64,000 nucleotides of DNA. It comes from CAWDVH01 sp963805705 (GTDB lineage Bacteria > Actinomycetota > Actinomycetes > Streptosporangiales > Streptosporangiaceae). The translations under genes and the position numbers were made by a program. How positions within the stretch are numbered: position 1 is the first letter of the stretch; every line of letters begins with the position of its first letter. The notes beneath the pieces were generated by a model. It did not search any database, had not been told where the DNA came from, and saw only the letters and a list, made by a program, of their open reading frames with translations. Where the stretch lies: NCBI GenBank assembly GCA_963805705.1, contig CAWDVH010000001.1:2790001-2854000 (forward strand), in the 5' to 3' direction. Below, one piece after another: positions 16,363 through 25,376 of the stretch.

Positions 16363-18052
16363 GCTGGGACGCCGCGAGTACGCGGACCGCTACGGCCCGA
16401 CCACCGGAGACCGGGTGCGGCTGGCCGATACCGGCCTTGAGGTGGAGATCGGGAGCGACGACACCTCCTACGGAGACGAGATCCTCGGCGGCTGCGGCAA
16501 GACCATGCGCGACGGGATGCTGGCTACCAGCAGGCCCGCCCCGGGCAGCCGCCTTGACCTGCTCATCAGCAACGTCGTCGTCATCGACCCCGTCCTGGGC
16601 GTGCTCAAGGCCAACATCGGGATTTGCGACGGGCGCATCGTCGGCGTGGGCCGGGCCGGCAATCCTGACGTCGTCGACAACGTAGACCTGGTCGTCGATT
16701 CCCATACGGCCCTGATCCCCGGCGAGGGCCTGATCGCGACCCCGGGCACGATCGACTCGCACGTCCACTTGTCGTCGCCGGCGCTGCTGGACGTTGCGCT
16801 CTCGGCCGGTATCACCACGCTGATCGGGATGGGCCTGGGCGGGGTATGGGATGTCGGCGTCAACCCGGAGCGCAATTTCGACATCATGATGAGCGCCTGG
16901 CGGGATGTACCGCTCAATATCGGCTTTCTCGCCCGCGGCAGCGCGAGTCATCCGGCGCTGCTGGAGCGCGCGGTCGAGAGCGGGGCGGCCGGGTTCAAGG
17001 TGCATGAGGACTTCGGCGCGTATCCCGCGATCATCGACACGTGCCTGTCCGTCGCGCAGGAAGCCGACGTTCCCGTGGCGCTCCATACCGACACCCTCAA
17101 CGAGGCGGGCATGCTGGCGGACACGCTGGCCGCCATCGGCACCCGGACCGTGCACGCCTACCACATCGAGGGGAGCGGGGGAGGCCATCCCCGGCTGCTG
17201 GAATTTGTCAGCGAGCCGCAGATCATCGGCTCGTCGACCACGCCCACCATTCCCTTCGCCAGCAATACGCTCAGCGAGCTCATCCCGATGGCCATGACCG
17301 TGCACCGCCAGAGCCCGGCCGTGCCCTCCGACCTGGCGGTCACCCGCAGCCGTGTCCGCCAGGCGACGATCGAGGCCGAGAACTACCTGCACGACCTCGG
17401 GGCGATCCCCATCATCAACTCGGACTCCATGGGCATGGGCCGGATCGGCGAGCTCGTGCGCCGCACCTGGCAGCTCGCCAGCCGCCGCCTGGCCGGTACC
17501 GGCCGTGACCCCGGCATCCGCACCGGCGCCGGCCACGACAACGACCGCGTCCTGCGGTATCTGGCCAAGCTGACGATCAATCCCGCGCTGACCCACGGGC
17601 TGGCTGATCACGTTGGCTCGCTGGAGCCGGGCAAGCTGGCCGACATCGTGCTCTGGCATCCGGCCTGCTTCGGCGCCAAGCCCGAGCTGGTGGTGAAATC
17701 GGGGTTCGTCGCCTGGGGCGTCAGCGGAGACGGCGCGGGCTCCACCCGGCTCGGCCAGCCCCGCCGGTACCGGTCCTATTTCGGCGGGATGGGGGACGCC
17801 CCGGCCCGCCTCGGGGTGGTCTTCACCGCCGCGCGCGCCCTGGACAGCGGCTTGCCGGCCAGATTCCCCGGCCGCCGCCTGGTGCCAGTGCGCGGCGCGC
17901 GGGCCGTCCGCCGCGCCGACCTGCCGCACAACACCTCGATTCCCCGCGTGCAGGTACCAGTAGACGGCACCCCCGTCCGGGTCGACGGCATCGCCATCCA
18001 CGTGGCGCCGGCCGACCAGGTACCTCTCGGCCAGCTCTACCACTTCGCATAA
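16355..18052 (+). CDS. ureC: Urease alpha subunit, divergent (UreC)
   Basis: 565 residues from a GTG inside the end of ureAB. It hydrolyses urea to ammonia and carbamate with a dinickel centre. All ligands expected from the family are seen: HVH (136, 138), the carbamylated lysine in GFKVHED (Lys215), His244 in ALHTDTLNE, His270 in YHIEGSGGGH, and Asp357 in NSDSMGMGRIGE. His217 and flap His317 are also kept. The mobile-flap cysteine is replaced by valine (MTVHR instead of MVCHH), and the canonical ICPQ after the first histidines is absent. No ureD, E, F or G gene follows; the next gene is on the other strand. The C-terminus ends in the usual hydrophobic LGQLYHFA. Confidence 0.92.
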   Translation: MAELGRREYADRYGPTTGDRVRLADTGLEVEIGSDDTSYGDEILGGCGKTMRDGMLATSRPAPGSRLDLLISNVVVIDPVLGVLKANIGICDGRIVGVGRAGNPDVVDNVDLVVDSHTALIPGEGLIATPGTIDSHVHLSSPALLDVALSAGITTLIGMGLGGVWDVGVNPERNFDIMMSAWRDVPLNIGFLARGSASHPALLERAVESGAAGFKVHEDFGAYPAIIDTCLSVAQEADVPVALHTDTLNEAGMLADTLAAIGTRTVHAYHIEGSGGGHPRLLEFVSEPQIIGSSTTPTIPFASNTLSELIPMAMTVHRQSPAVPSDLAVTRSRVRQATIEAENYLHDLGAIPIINSDSMGMGRIGELVRRTWQLASRRLAGTGRDPGIRTGAGHDNDRVLRYLAKLTINPALTHGLADHVGSLEPGKLADIVLWHPACFGAKPELVVKSGFVAWGVSGDGAGSTRLGQPRRYRSYFGGMGDAPARLGVVFTAARALDSGLPARFPGRRLVPVRGARAVRRADLPHNTSIPRVQVPVDGTPVRVDGIAIHVAPADQVPLGQLYHFA

Positions 18053-18080
18053 ACCAGGGCTCTAGCCGTCGATCCGCCGG

Positions 18081-18725
18081 TCATCGATCCGGGTCGTCGA
18101 TCAGGCGGGCGTGCAGGTGCATGTCGTGCCAGCCGTCGGCGTGCAGTGCCTCGCGCCGCTTGGTTCCCTCCAGCCGGTAGCCAGCGTTCTGCGCGACCCG
18201 GCAGGAAGCCGGGTTCATCGTGGAATGGGCGAGCTCAACTCGGTGCAGTCCGAGCTGGCCGAAGACCCATGCGCTCAGCGCGCCCAGCGCCCGCGTCGCC
18301 ACGCGCTGGCCCCGCGCCGCGGGCACCACCCAGTAGGACACCTCGCCGAGGCCGTCCGCCAGGCTCAGCCGGCGCAGGCTGACCTGGCCGAGCAGCCCGG
18401 ATGCGCTCGCCATCGCCCAGCCGCCGCCGCTCTCCTGCTCCCACCGGCCCGGCCATGAGCCGATCCAGAGCCGGGCCTCATCCTCGGTCATCGACCGAGC
18501 GTGCCACTGCTGGATGCTGGGCTCGCAGTATGCCGCCGCGACCGCGGGCGCGTCCGACGCCCGCCAGGGGCGCAGGACGAAGCCGTCTAGTTTCAGGACC
18601 GGCTGAGGCAATCGCGCGAGGCTGCCGGGCGCAACGGCAGGCTGGACGAGTGGCGGCACGAGGTCATTATGGCGCCCCGGCCACCGGCAGATCGCTTCAG
18701 GCGAAACGGATCGGTCCCGCTCCAT
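18081..18725 (-). CDS. GNAT N-acetyltransferase, RimJ/RimL type
   Basis: 214 residues; ATG 18725 is preceded by AAGGGGCGAG. Family pattern: VLKLDGFVLRPWRASDAPAV at the entry, SYWVVPAARGQRVATRAL with the CoA-binding loop, and LHRVELAHSTMNPASCRVAQ with the terminal NAGYRLEGTKR. This is the ribosomal-protein-serine acetyltransferase subgroup. It probably modifies an N-terminus or a small amine, but the exact substrate cannot be seen. It converges on ureC, 28 bases away. Confidence 0.9.
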   Translation of the reverse strand: MERDRSVSPEAICRWPGRHNDLVPPLVQPAVAPGSLARLPQPVLKLDGFVLRPWRASDAPAVAAAYCEPSIQQWHARSMTEDEARLWIGSWPGRWEQESGGGWAMASASGLLGQVSLRRLSLADGLGEVSYWVVPAARGQRVATRALGALSAWVFGQLGLHRVELAHSTMNPASCRVAQNAGYRLEGTKRREALHADGWHDMHLHARLIDDPDR

Positions 18726-18786
18726 CTCGCCCCTTCAGAGCACGCTGCGCGCTGCGGGCGGCGGGAGGGCACTCGGGCGGGACTGG

Positions 18787-19611
18787 TCAGCCGATCAGAT
18801 CCGCGGGTACCCGCAGTTCGTCGCGCTGGTAGAGCGACGCCAGGGTCGTGGGGTCGTCCGCGTGGCAGGCGGCGGCCAGGGTGTCGAGCAGCTCGTCGTA
18901 GTCCGGCCCGGTCCTGCCCTCATACGCCTCGGTCATTCGGCCCCACTCATCCCATGGCAGGGTCTCGACCTTGTTCAGGGCGGCCAGGTCCTTGACCGCG
19001 TTCCCGCGGATCTCGGCGGCTCCCCAGTTCTGCGTTCCGTAGACCCCGAACCGGGAGTCGTCGATCTCGCCCCGGCGAAATCCGGTCCATGCCTCGCCAC
19101 CGGTCAGGAACTCACCCGGCCGCAGGTCCGCCGGGCATGGCACCAGGGTTGAGCCGAGCACCTCGGAGTCGATCCGCACCCATCGCCCCTCGTCGTGGTC
19201 CCGGTACTCGGTGATCCAGTGATCCAGCCCCTGGCCGGGCTGGAAGTAGGTGGCGAACCCGCAGCGCACCCGCGAGGCGATACCGCGGTGCCGCAGCAGC
19301 GCGCAGCTGAGCACCGCGAAATGCCTGCACGTGCCCACGATCCGTCGATCCGGGGCCCTGGGAACGGTCACTGGTGCCGGGTCCAGCGCCAGGAGGTGCC
19401 GGACCAGCTCACCCGCCGGGCGGACCTGGCTGGTCGCGAACCTCTCGGCAGCCAGGCCTAGAGCCTGCGCGTCCTCCGGCTGGATGACCAGGGCGGCGAC
19501 TGGGCGGCAGATCTCCGCCGGGTCGGTGCCGACCCCATCCAAGGCGACCGGGGCGACGGCGGCCAGCGTGGTCAGCGGCCCGGGGACCGCGTAGTCGATG
19601 CTCGGCAGCAT
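18787..19611 (-). CDS. Transglutaminase-like (papain-fold) protein
   Basis: 274 residues. A Cys-His-Asp triad is visible: Cys95 in GTCRHFAVL, His131 in LDHWITEY and Asp148 in RWVRIDSE. This is the bacterial transglutaminase-like core. There is no signal peptide, so it is probably cytosolic. Family members act as proteases, amidases or cross-linkers; which applies here is not clear. Its start at 19611 lies 67 bases downstream of the serine hydrolase stop on the same strand, so the three genes from 21632 down may be co-transcribed. Confidence 0.8.
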   Translation of the reverse strand: MLPSIDYAVPGPLTTLAAVAPVALDGVGTDPAEICRPVAALVIQPEDAQALGLAAERFATSQVRPAGELVRHLLALDPAPVTVPRAPDRRIVGTCRHFAVLSCALLRHRGIASRVRCGFATYFQPGQGLDHWITEYRDHDEGRWVRIDSEVLGSTLVPCPADLRPGEFLTGGEAWTGFRRGEIDDSRFGVYGTQNWGAAEIRGNAVKDLAALNKVETLPWDEWGRMTEAYEGRTGPDYDELLDTLAAACHADDPTTLASLYQRDELRVPADLIG

Positions 19612-19678
19612 GTTGGTGCTCCTAAGGGGGCTGCGCTATGACAGGCGTTGATGAAGGTGGTCCCGGGTACGCGGCACC

Positions 19679-20800
19679 TTACGTCAGCTGCGCGGAAGGG
19701 GCGGGGTCGGTATCCGCCGGGCGGGCCGCCAGGCCAAGGCAGTGCCGCAACGTGCTCTCCAGCGCGTCCAGCCGGTCAAAGCTCCCGACGCTGCCCGTCA
19801 CGAAGCCGATCGCGTAGCCGCCGGCCGTGCACATCCCGCCGTAGTTCCCGCCCAGGCCGCCCATCCCGTAGCCGTCGTCTTCGATCCCGAAGCCAAGCCC
19901 CCAGGAGCTGTCGCCCCCGAACACCCGGTCCGGGCCGGCGCACTGCGGGGTGATCGCCTCAGCAAGCATCCCCTGGCTCAGCAGGCGGCCCGCCGACAGG
20001 GCATGGTAGAAGTCCGCTACTGCCCTGGCTGTTCCGTGGCCGTTGACGGCGGGAATCTCCGCCGCGCGCCAGGCGGCGCCGTTGACGACAGCGCTGTCGA
20101 GCGCGCCAGGCGGGTTGCCCATCGCCAGCTGGTACAGCGGCGGGCGCCCGGACGCGCTGGCCGCCCGGAAGGTGTCGTCGAGGCCAGTGAGGTCAGCCGT
20201 GCGAGCTTGCTGCGATGAGCTCAGCCCGAAGGCGAAATCCAGCCCGGACGGCCCGCAGACCTCGTCGCGCAGGAATTGCCCCACGCTGCGCCCCTCTACC
20301 CGGCGCACCAGCTCGCCGACCAGGTGCCCGTAGAACAGCGGCGATTCCCCGTGCGCGGTGCCCGGCTCGAAGGACGGCTCCTGCGCCGCCAGCAGCGCGC
20401 ACATGCGGTTCCAGTCGTAGAAGGCCTCGGTGGGCGCCGGCCGGTCCAGCAGCACGACGCCGGCCTGATGCGACAGCACATGACGCACCGTGGCCGGAGC
20501 GCGGAACTCGGGCCAGTACCGCTGCACGGGCGCATCCAGCTCGAGCCGCCCGGCCTCGACGAGGCGAAGGGCGCACACCGCCGCGAACGGCTTGCTGACC
20601 GAATAGGGCTGGACCAGGCTGCGGGCATCCCACAGACGGCGCCGTCCCTGATCGGCGTAACCGCCCCACAGATCAACGACCCGCCGGCCGTCGGACCAGG
20701 CCGCGAAGGCGGCGCCGGTGCCCGGCTGCGCGCCGACAATATCGGCGAAGCGGTCGCGCACCGGACCGAAGCGCGCGTCGGTAAACCCCTGGACTTCCAT
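19679..20800 (-). CDS. Serine hydrolase, beta-lactamase/EstB family
   Basis: 373 residues. The SxxK catalytic motif is Ser67-Val-Ser-Lys70 in QPYSVSKPF. A tyrosine-bearing loop (PLFYGHLVGELV) and the C-terminal GLGFGIEDDGYGMGGLGGNYGG region are typical of class C-like esterases/carboxylesterases of the beta-lactamase fold. There is no signal peptide, pointing to an intracellular esterase rather than a secreted beta-lactamase. It starts seven bases after the MerR gene stop, so both are in one operon and the MerR protein may control it. Confidence 0.9.
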   Translation of the reverse strand: MEVQGFTDARFGPVRDRFADIVGAQPGTGAAFAAWSDGRRVVDLWGGYADQGRRRLWDARSLVQPYSVSKPFAAVCALRLVEAGRLELDAPVQRYWPEFRAPATVRHVLSHQAGVVLLDRPAPTEAFYDWNRMCALLAAQEPSFEPGTAHGESPLFYGHLVGELVRRVEGRSVGQFLRDEVCGPSGLDFAFGLSSSQQARTADLTGLDDTFRAASASGRPPLYQLAMGNPPGALDSAVVNGAAWRAAEIPAVNGHGTARAVADFYHALSAGRLLSQGMLAEAITPQCAGPDRVFGGDSSWGLGFGIEDDGYGMGGLGGNYGGMCTAGGYAIGFVTGSVGSFDRLDALESTLRHCLGLAARPADTDPAPSAQLT

Positions 20801-20807
20801 ACCGCCA

Positions 20808-21632
20808 TCATGGCCCGGAGGTGATCGGCTCTTGCAGTTCGGTGACCCACTTGTCCTGGTCGTCGGGGCATTCGAGGTACAGCTCCCGTGGGTATCCGGT
20901 GGAGCGGCAGTCGTTGCTGTCTATCCACCGGGCCAGGGTCTGGATGGTGGCCATGACGTTGTCCATGGACCCGCGGTGCACGATCGTGGCCGCCTGGCTG
21001 ATCTCGGGCAGGTCGGTGATCTCGAAGCCGTGGCCGCTGCCGGGGTCGGCGTTGACCGGCAGGGTGGCGTGTATGAGCACCCCTTCGCCGTCCGGGGCGT
21101 CCTCGTAATAAGCGATCGCCGGGCCGGCGGGGGCCAGCCCGGCCCGGCCGAGCCGGCTGCCCAGCTCCTGATACAACGGCTGGATGACCGGAGTGATGGA
21201 TGCAGGCTCCAGGCTGGCCGCGGTCGCGGTGAGTTCCGCGACGCGGACGGCCGGGATCCGCTTGACCTGGATGTCGTCGGCTGGCATGGCGCCCTCCATC
21301 TCGATGATCCGGAGCCTCGCCTCGACCTGCGCCAGCCGGGATACGTCGGCCGCGATCCGCGATTGCAGCTCGGCCTGGCGCAGCCGCAGCATTCCTCGCA
21401 GTTGCTCGGCGCTGACCTGCTGATCCAGCATTGTGCGCACCTGGTCGAGGGTGAAGCCGAGGTCTTTCAGCGCGATGATGCGGTTCAGCCGCGCGAGCTG
21501 ACTGGCCTCATAGAACCGGTAGCTGCTGGCCGGGTCGACCCTGGCCGGGCGGAGCAGCCCGGTCGCGTCGTAATGGCGCAGCATGCGTACCGACACCTGG
21601 CCGTGCCTGGCGAAGTCTCCGATGGTGAACAT
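20808..21632 (-). CDS. MerR family regulator with GyrI-like effector domain
   Basis: 274 residues. The N-terminal MerR winged helix starts MFTIGDFARHGQVSVRMLRHYDATGLLRPARVDPASSYRFYE; a long dimerisation helix spans about 80-115. Residues about 120-274 form a GyrI/BmrR-like small-molecule-binding domain (VAELTATAASLEPASITPVI ... DLPEISQAATIVHRGSMDNV). It has no metal-binding cysteines, so it should sense an organic ligand. A GGAGG sits just before the ATG. It is the first gene of an operon with the serine hydrolase. Confidence 0.93.
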   Translation of the reverse strand: MFTIGDFARHGQVSVRMLRHYDATGLLRPARVDPASSYRFYEASQLARLNRIIALKDLGFTLDQVRTMLDQQVSAEQLRGMLRLRQAELQSRIAADVSRLAQVEARLRIIEMEGAMPADDIQVKRIPAVRVAELTATAASLEPASITPVIQPLYQELGSRLGRAGLAPAGPAIAYYEDAPDGEGVLIHATLPVNADPGSGHGFEITDLPEISQAATIVHRGSMDNVMATIQTLARWIDSNDCRSTGYPRELYLECPDDQDKWVTELQEPITSGP

Positions 21633-21651
21633 GACGCCTCCAACTCGACAG

Positions 21652-21668
21652 CCTCACACGGTGTCAGG
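21652..21668 (-). promoter_or_regulatory. Dyad operator upstream of the merR gene
   Basis: On the minus strand CCTGACACCGTGTGAGG is a near-perfect 17-bp dyad, preceded directly by the -35-like TTGACC (21668-21673). Placement right after a TTGACC hexamer is the geometry of MerR-type promoters with a 19-bp spacer, although the -10 (TCGAGT) is poor. It suggests autoregulation of the merR-hydrolase operon. Confidence 0.45.
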
Positions 21669-21692
21669 GTCAAGCTGGCCAGCGGGAAGAAG

Positions 21693-23396
21693 TCAGGCCG
21701 TCCGGGTCTGGCTGGCCGTCTCCAGGCCAAGCTCGGTAACCGAGGTCTCCCGCATCTTGAATTTCTGCACCTTGCCGGTAACGGTCATCGGGAACTCCCC
21801 GGTGAAGCGCACGTATCTCGGCACCTTGAAATGCGCGATCTTCCCGGTGCAGTACGCCCGGACATCCTCGACGGTGAGCTCACTGCCGGGCCGAAGCTTC
21901 ACCCACGCGCACAGCTCCTCGCCGTACTTCTCGTCCGGCACCCCGATCACCTGCACGTCCTCGATCTCCGGATGGGAGTACAGGAACTCCTCCACCTCGC
22001 GGGGGTAGACGTTCTCGCCGCCGCGGATGACCATGTCCTTGATCCGCCCGACAATGTTGAGGTAACCCGCGGCGTCCATGACCGCCATGTCCCCGGTATG
22101 CATCCACCGCGAGGCGTCGATTGCCTCTGCGGTCTTCTCCGGCTCGTTCCAGTAGCCGAGCATCACCGAGTAGCCGCGGGTGCACATCTCGCCCGGCTCG
22201 CCGCGCGGTCGCACGAGCCCGGTCTCCGGGTCGATGATCTTGACCTCGACGTAGGGGTGCACCCGGCCGACCGTGGCGACCCGGCGCTCCATGTCGTCAT
22301 CCGCCGTGGTCTGGGCCGAGACCGGCGAGGTCTCCGTCATCCCGTAGCAGATCGTGACCTCGGCCATGTGCATCTCGCTGACCACGCGCTTCATGACCTC
22401 TACCGGGCACGGGGAGCCGGCCATGATGCCGGTCCGGAGCGTGGACAGGTCGTAGCTGGCGAAATCGGCCAGCGCGAGCTCGGCGATGAACATCGTCGGC
22501 ACCCCGTACAGCGACGTGCACCGCTCCTCCTGCACGGCGCGCAGCGTCGCGGCCGGATCGAAGCCCGGCGCCGGGATGACCATGCACGCGCCGTGCGTGG
22601 TGCAGGCCAGATTGCCGAGCACCATGCCGAAGCAGTGGTAGAACGGCACCGGGATGCAGACCCGGTCGGCCGGGGTATAGCGGCACCCGTCGCCGATGAA
22701 CAGCCCGTTGTTCAGGATGTTGTGATGCGACAGGGTCGCGCCCTTGGGAAACCCGGTCGTCCCGCTGGTGTACTGGATGTTGATCGGGTCATCGAAGGAC
22801 AGGCTGGCCGCGCGCCGCGTGAGGTCGCCAGCGCCGCCGCCGGCTGGCGTCGCGCTCACCGCCGTGCCCGCCGCCGCCGTGCCGGCCGCCGTGGCCCCGG
22901 CCGAGACCAGGCCGTCCCACTCGGCCGAGCCCAGGTAGATCACCCGCTCCAGCTCGCCGAGGTCGCCGAGCACCTCATTGACCATGGCCCGGTAGTCGCT
23001 GGTCTTGAAGCTCTCCGCGCTGACCAGCAGCCGCACGCCGGCCTGGCGCAGCACGTAGCCGAGCTCATGGCTGCGGTAGGCCGGGTTGATGTTGACCAGG
23101 ATCGCGCCGATCTTGGCCGTGCCGTACTGCAGCAGCACCCACTCGGCGCAGTTCGGGGCCCAGATGCCCACCCGGTCGCCGGCCTCGATGCCCGCGGCGA
23201 GCAGACCGAGCGCAACCGCGTCGGTGTCGGCGTCCAGGTCGGCGTAGGTCCACCGGCGGCCGGTGGGCACGTCCACCAGCGCATCGCTGTCCGGATGGGC
23301 AGCCGCCACGCGCCGCAGGTTGTCGCCGATCGTCTCGCCGAGCAGGGCGGTGGCCGCCGTTCCGTGGCTATACGACGGCTGGGTTCCTCCGGGCAT
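21693..23396 (-). CDS. Acyl-CoA synthetase (AMP-binding, medium/long-chain)
   Basis: 567 residues. The ATP/AMP-binding loop is YTSGTTGFPKGA, followed by the GMTETSP adenylate motif, the hinge GRIKDMVIRGGENVYPREVE and the C-terminal catalytic lysine in MTVTGKVQKFKM. It activates a fatty or aryl acid to its CoA thioester through an acyl-adenylate. Length and motif wording match the FadD35-like/AtoE-type synthetases. An Ala/Gly/Thr-rich insertion of about 30 residues (near 180-205) interrupts the N-terminal domain. It is upstream of menA on the map but transcribed away from the merR gene; no beta-oxidation gene is nearby. Confidence 0.93.
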   Translation of the reverse strand: MPGGTQPSYSHGTAATALLGETIGDNLRRVAAAHPDSDALVDVPTGRRWTYADLDADTDAVALGLLAAGIEAGDRVGIWAPNCAEWVLLQYGTAKIGAILVNINPAYRSHELGYVLRQAGVRLLVSAESFKTSDYRAMVNEVLGDLGELERVIYLGSAEWDGLVSAGATAAGTAAAGTAVSATPAGGGAGDLTRRAASLSFDDPINIQYTSGTTGFPKGATLSHHNILNNGLFIGDGCRYTPADRVCIPVPFYHCFGMVLGNLACTTHGACMVIPAPGFDPAATLRAVQEERCTSLYGVPTMFIAELALADFASYDLSTLRTGIMAGSPCPVEVMKRVVSEMHMAEVTICYGMTETSPVSAQTTADDDMERRVATVGRVHPYVEVKIIDPETGLVRPRGEPGEMCTRGYSVMLGYWNEPEKTAEAIDASRWMHTGDMAVMDAAGYLNIVGRIKDMVIRGGENVYPREVEEFLYSHPEIEDVQVIGVPDEKYGEELCAWVKLRPGSELTVEDVRAYCTGKIAHFKVPRYVRFTGEFPMTVTGKVQKFKMRETSVTELGLETASQTRTA

Positions 23397-23471
23397 GATG
23401 TCATCCTTCGCAGTCGGGTCAGCCCCATGATCTCCGTTTTGCCTGGTGGTGTGAAGGTCTTCCGGCGGTGC

Positions 23472-24392
23472 TCAGAACCTGATCGCCAGGCCCACCGTCA
23501 GCAGGGCGCCGAACGCCAGCTGCAGCCGCCCGGTCTGGCCCAGCGCGGTGATCAGGCCGCGTCCGGACGCGCCTGCGCGCACGAGCCGGGCCGGGGGGAC
23601 CGCGAATGGCACGGCGGCCAGCGTGATGAGAGTCAGTGGCGCTACCGGCGCCATCGCCGCCGCGACGCAGAACGGCAGCACGACGCAGCCCAGGTACAGC
23701 AGCCGGGTCCGCCGGTCGCCGAGCACGACCGCCAGCGTCCGCTTGCCGGTCACGCTGTCGGTCGGGATATCCCGCAGGTTGTTGATGACCAGCAGCGCGC
23801 AGGCGAGCAGCCCGACCGGAGCCGATGCGGCCACCGCCAGCCAGGCGAGCGTGCCCATCTGCACGTAAGCGGTCCCGGCCACCGCGGCCAGGCCGAAGAA
23901 GAGGAACACCGAGATCTCGCCGAGCGCCCGGTAGCCGTAGGGCCGGCTGCCGCCGGTGTAGAACCACGCGGCGGCCACGGCGGCGGCACCGACCGGCACC
24001 AGCCACCATGAGGTCACGGCGGCGAGAACCAGGCCGGCCGCGCACGCCACCGTGAAGCAGCTCAGGGCCGCGGTGAGCACCTGGCGGGGCGGCGCGAGCC
24101 GGGAGCCGACCAGGCGGACCGGGCCGACCCGGCGCTCGTCGGTGCCGCGGACGCCGTCGCTGTAGTCGTTGGCGTAATTGACGCCGACCTGCAGCGCGAG
24201 GGCGACGATCAGGGCCAGGGCCGCGCGCCACAGGGAGAACTGGCCATAGCCGGTGGCGACGCCGGAGCCGACCGCGACGGGGACGACCGCCGCCGGCAGT
24301 GTCCGCGGCCGAGCGCCCGCTACCCAGTCCCGTGCTGCCGCCACCGCCTGCCCTCGCCCCCTTGCGGAGGGTCGGATCCTCCGGAGGATCAC
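23472..24392 (-). CDS. menA: 1,4-dihydroxy-2-naphthoate polyprenyltransferase (MenA)
   Basis: 306 residues, UbiA superfamily. It attaches a polyprenyl chain to 1,4-dihydroxy-2-naphthoate in menaquinone synthesis. The first aspartate-rich prenyl-diphosphate site is NYANDYSDGVRGTDE, with RVGPVRLVGSRL after it. The second site is NNLRDIPTDSVTGKRTLAV. About eight hydrophobic helices place it in the membrane. The entry WVAGARPRTLPAAVVPVAVG is the MenA signature. In many actinobacteria menA lies near menE/menD genes; here the neighbour is a general acyl-CoA synthetase, so it is not part of a full men cluster in this window. Confidence 0.95.
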   Translation of the reverse strand: MILRRIRPSARGRGQAVAAARDWVAGARPRTLPAAVVPVAVGSGVATGYGQFSLWRAALALIVALALQVGVNYANDYSDGVRGTDERRVGPVRLVGSRLAPPRQVLTAALSCFTVACAAGLVLAAVTSWWLVPVGAAAVAAAWFYTGGSRPYGYRALGEISVFLFFGLAAVAGTAYVQMGTLAWLAVAASAPVGLLACALLVINNLRDIPTDSVTGKRTLAVVLGDRRTRLLYLGCVVLPFCVAAAMAPVAPLTLITLAAVPFAVPPARLVRAGASGRGLITALGQTGRLQLAFGALLTVGLAIRF

Positions 24393-24473
24393 AGATTAGC
24401 CGGATGCAGTCCAGCCGCGGTCACGACCCGGCCAGAACGCACCTCGTCCGCCCCGGGCTCGTCCGGCGGCGGA

Positions 24474-25277
24474 TCACCTCGCGGGCGGCAGTACGCGCGC
24501 GGCGGCCTCGCTGATCGCCTCGATCTGCTCGGGGTCCAGGCGCTCCTTGCGGGTGGACCGCGCCTGCCGCCTGAAGTACTTGCCGATCCGGCCGCCGGCG
24601 AAGACATCGACGCCGCGCAGGTTGGCCACGTCCCACGGGATCGTGGGCCCGTAGATCACCATCGCCGGCCGGACGACGACATCGCGCGCCATCTCGGCAC
24701 CCACCAGGCTGCTGGCCCGCGAGGCCTCCCAGCGGGCGTGCCTGAGCCGCTCTTTCTGGCTGAACGGGCCGTGGTAGAGCATGCCGCCGGCCACCGTACG
24801 GACGGGCAGGCGCTTGTCCCAGCCCTCGGAGTCCAGCGCGAACACGCCGGCGGGCCCGATGACGAGGTGGTCGATGACCTGGTCACTGCCGGGGATCGCG
24901 CGGGCGTGCAGCACGTGATACCCGGATCGCCGCAGGCCGCGCAGGGCCTTCCTGGTCCTGCGCTGCGCCGAGGTGGCCAGCGCGGTCGCCGGGACGATCG
25001 GCCCGTGCTTGGCCTGGAGGAAGGTACCGGCGATCACGACCAGCGCGGCGACCGTCACTCCGAGCCGCCAGTCCACCCAGATCCCGATCGCGAGCCCGAG
25101 GATGATCGCCACGGCCGCGCGCAGGACCCAGCCCGACATCCGGGGATCTGCGATCACGGTGGCGAAACTTACGCGAGAGACGGGGGCAGGACGTCCCCGG
25201 GGCTGCTCCGCCGGCACCGGTGCTCCGGCCGGAGCCGCTTGCTCGGTCCGTGTCTCCGGACCCTGGTTTCGGTCCAT
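24474..25277 (-). CDS. NERD-domain membrane protein
   Basis: 267 residues from the ATG at 25277 (MDRNQGPETRTEQAAPAG), preceded by GAGAA; a longer frame to 25346 is less likely. A Pro-rich cytosolic start is followed by two membrane helices (about 50-95: VLRAAVAIILGLAIGIWVD and LGVTVAALVVIAGTFLQ). A nuclease-related NERD domain then carries GSDQVIDHLVIGPAGVFALD. NERD proteins are suspected of DNA processing but no activity is established for this form. It is divergent from the amidase gene, sharing about 100 bp of upstream DNA. Confidence 0.8.
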   Translation of the reverse strand: MDRNQGPETRTEQAAPAGAPVPAEQPRGRPAPVSRVSFATVIADPRMSGWVLRAAVAIILGLAIGIWVDWRLGVTVAALVVIAGTFLQAKHGPIVPATALATSAQRRTRKALRGLRRSGYHVLHARAIPGSDQVIDHLVIGPAGVFALDSEGWDKRLPVRTVAGGMLYHGPFSQKERLRHARWEASRASSLVGAEMARDVVVRPAMVIYGPTIPWDVANLRGVDVFAGGRIGKYFRRQARSTRKERLDPEQIEAISEAAARVLPPAR

Positions 25278-25376
25278 ATTTCTCAGGGTAACCGAGCTTG
25301 CACCGGCTGAACATGGCGGTCCTGGCTTGGGATCATGCTGGACCATTCAGCCGGGAGCCGTCTACTGTTCGGTAAC

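Noticed and set aside
14425..18043. Two long minus-strand frames (641 and 656 codons)
   Set aside because: Antisense to the acetyltransferase and both urease genes; shadow frames.
20718..24011. 1097-codon open frame on the plus strand
   Set aside because: It runs antisense to the MerR, acyl-CoA synthetase and menA genes, which have clear motifs; the frame is open only because of GC-rich codon bias.
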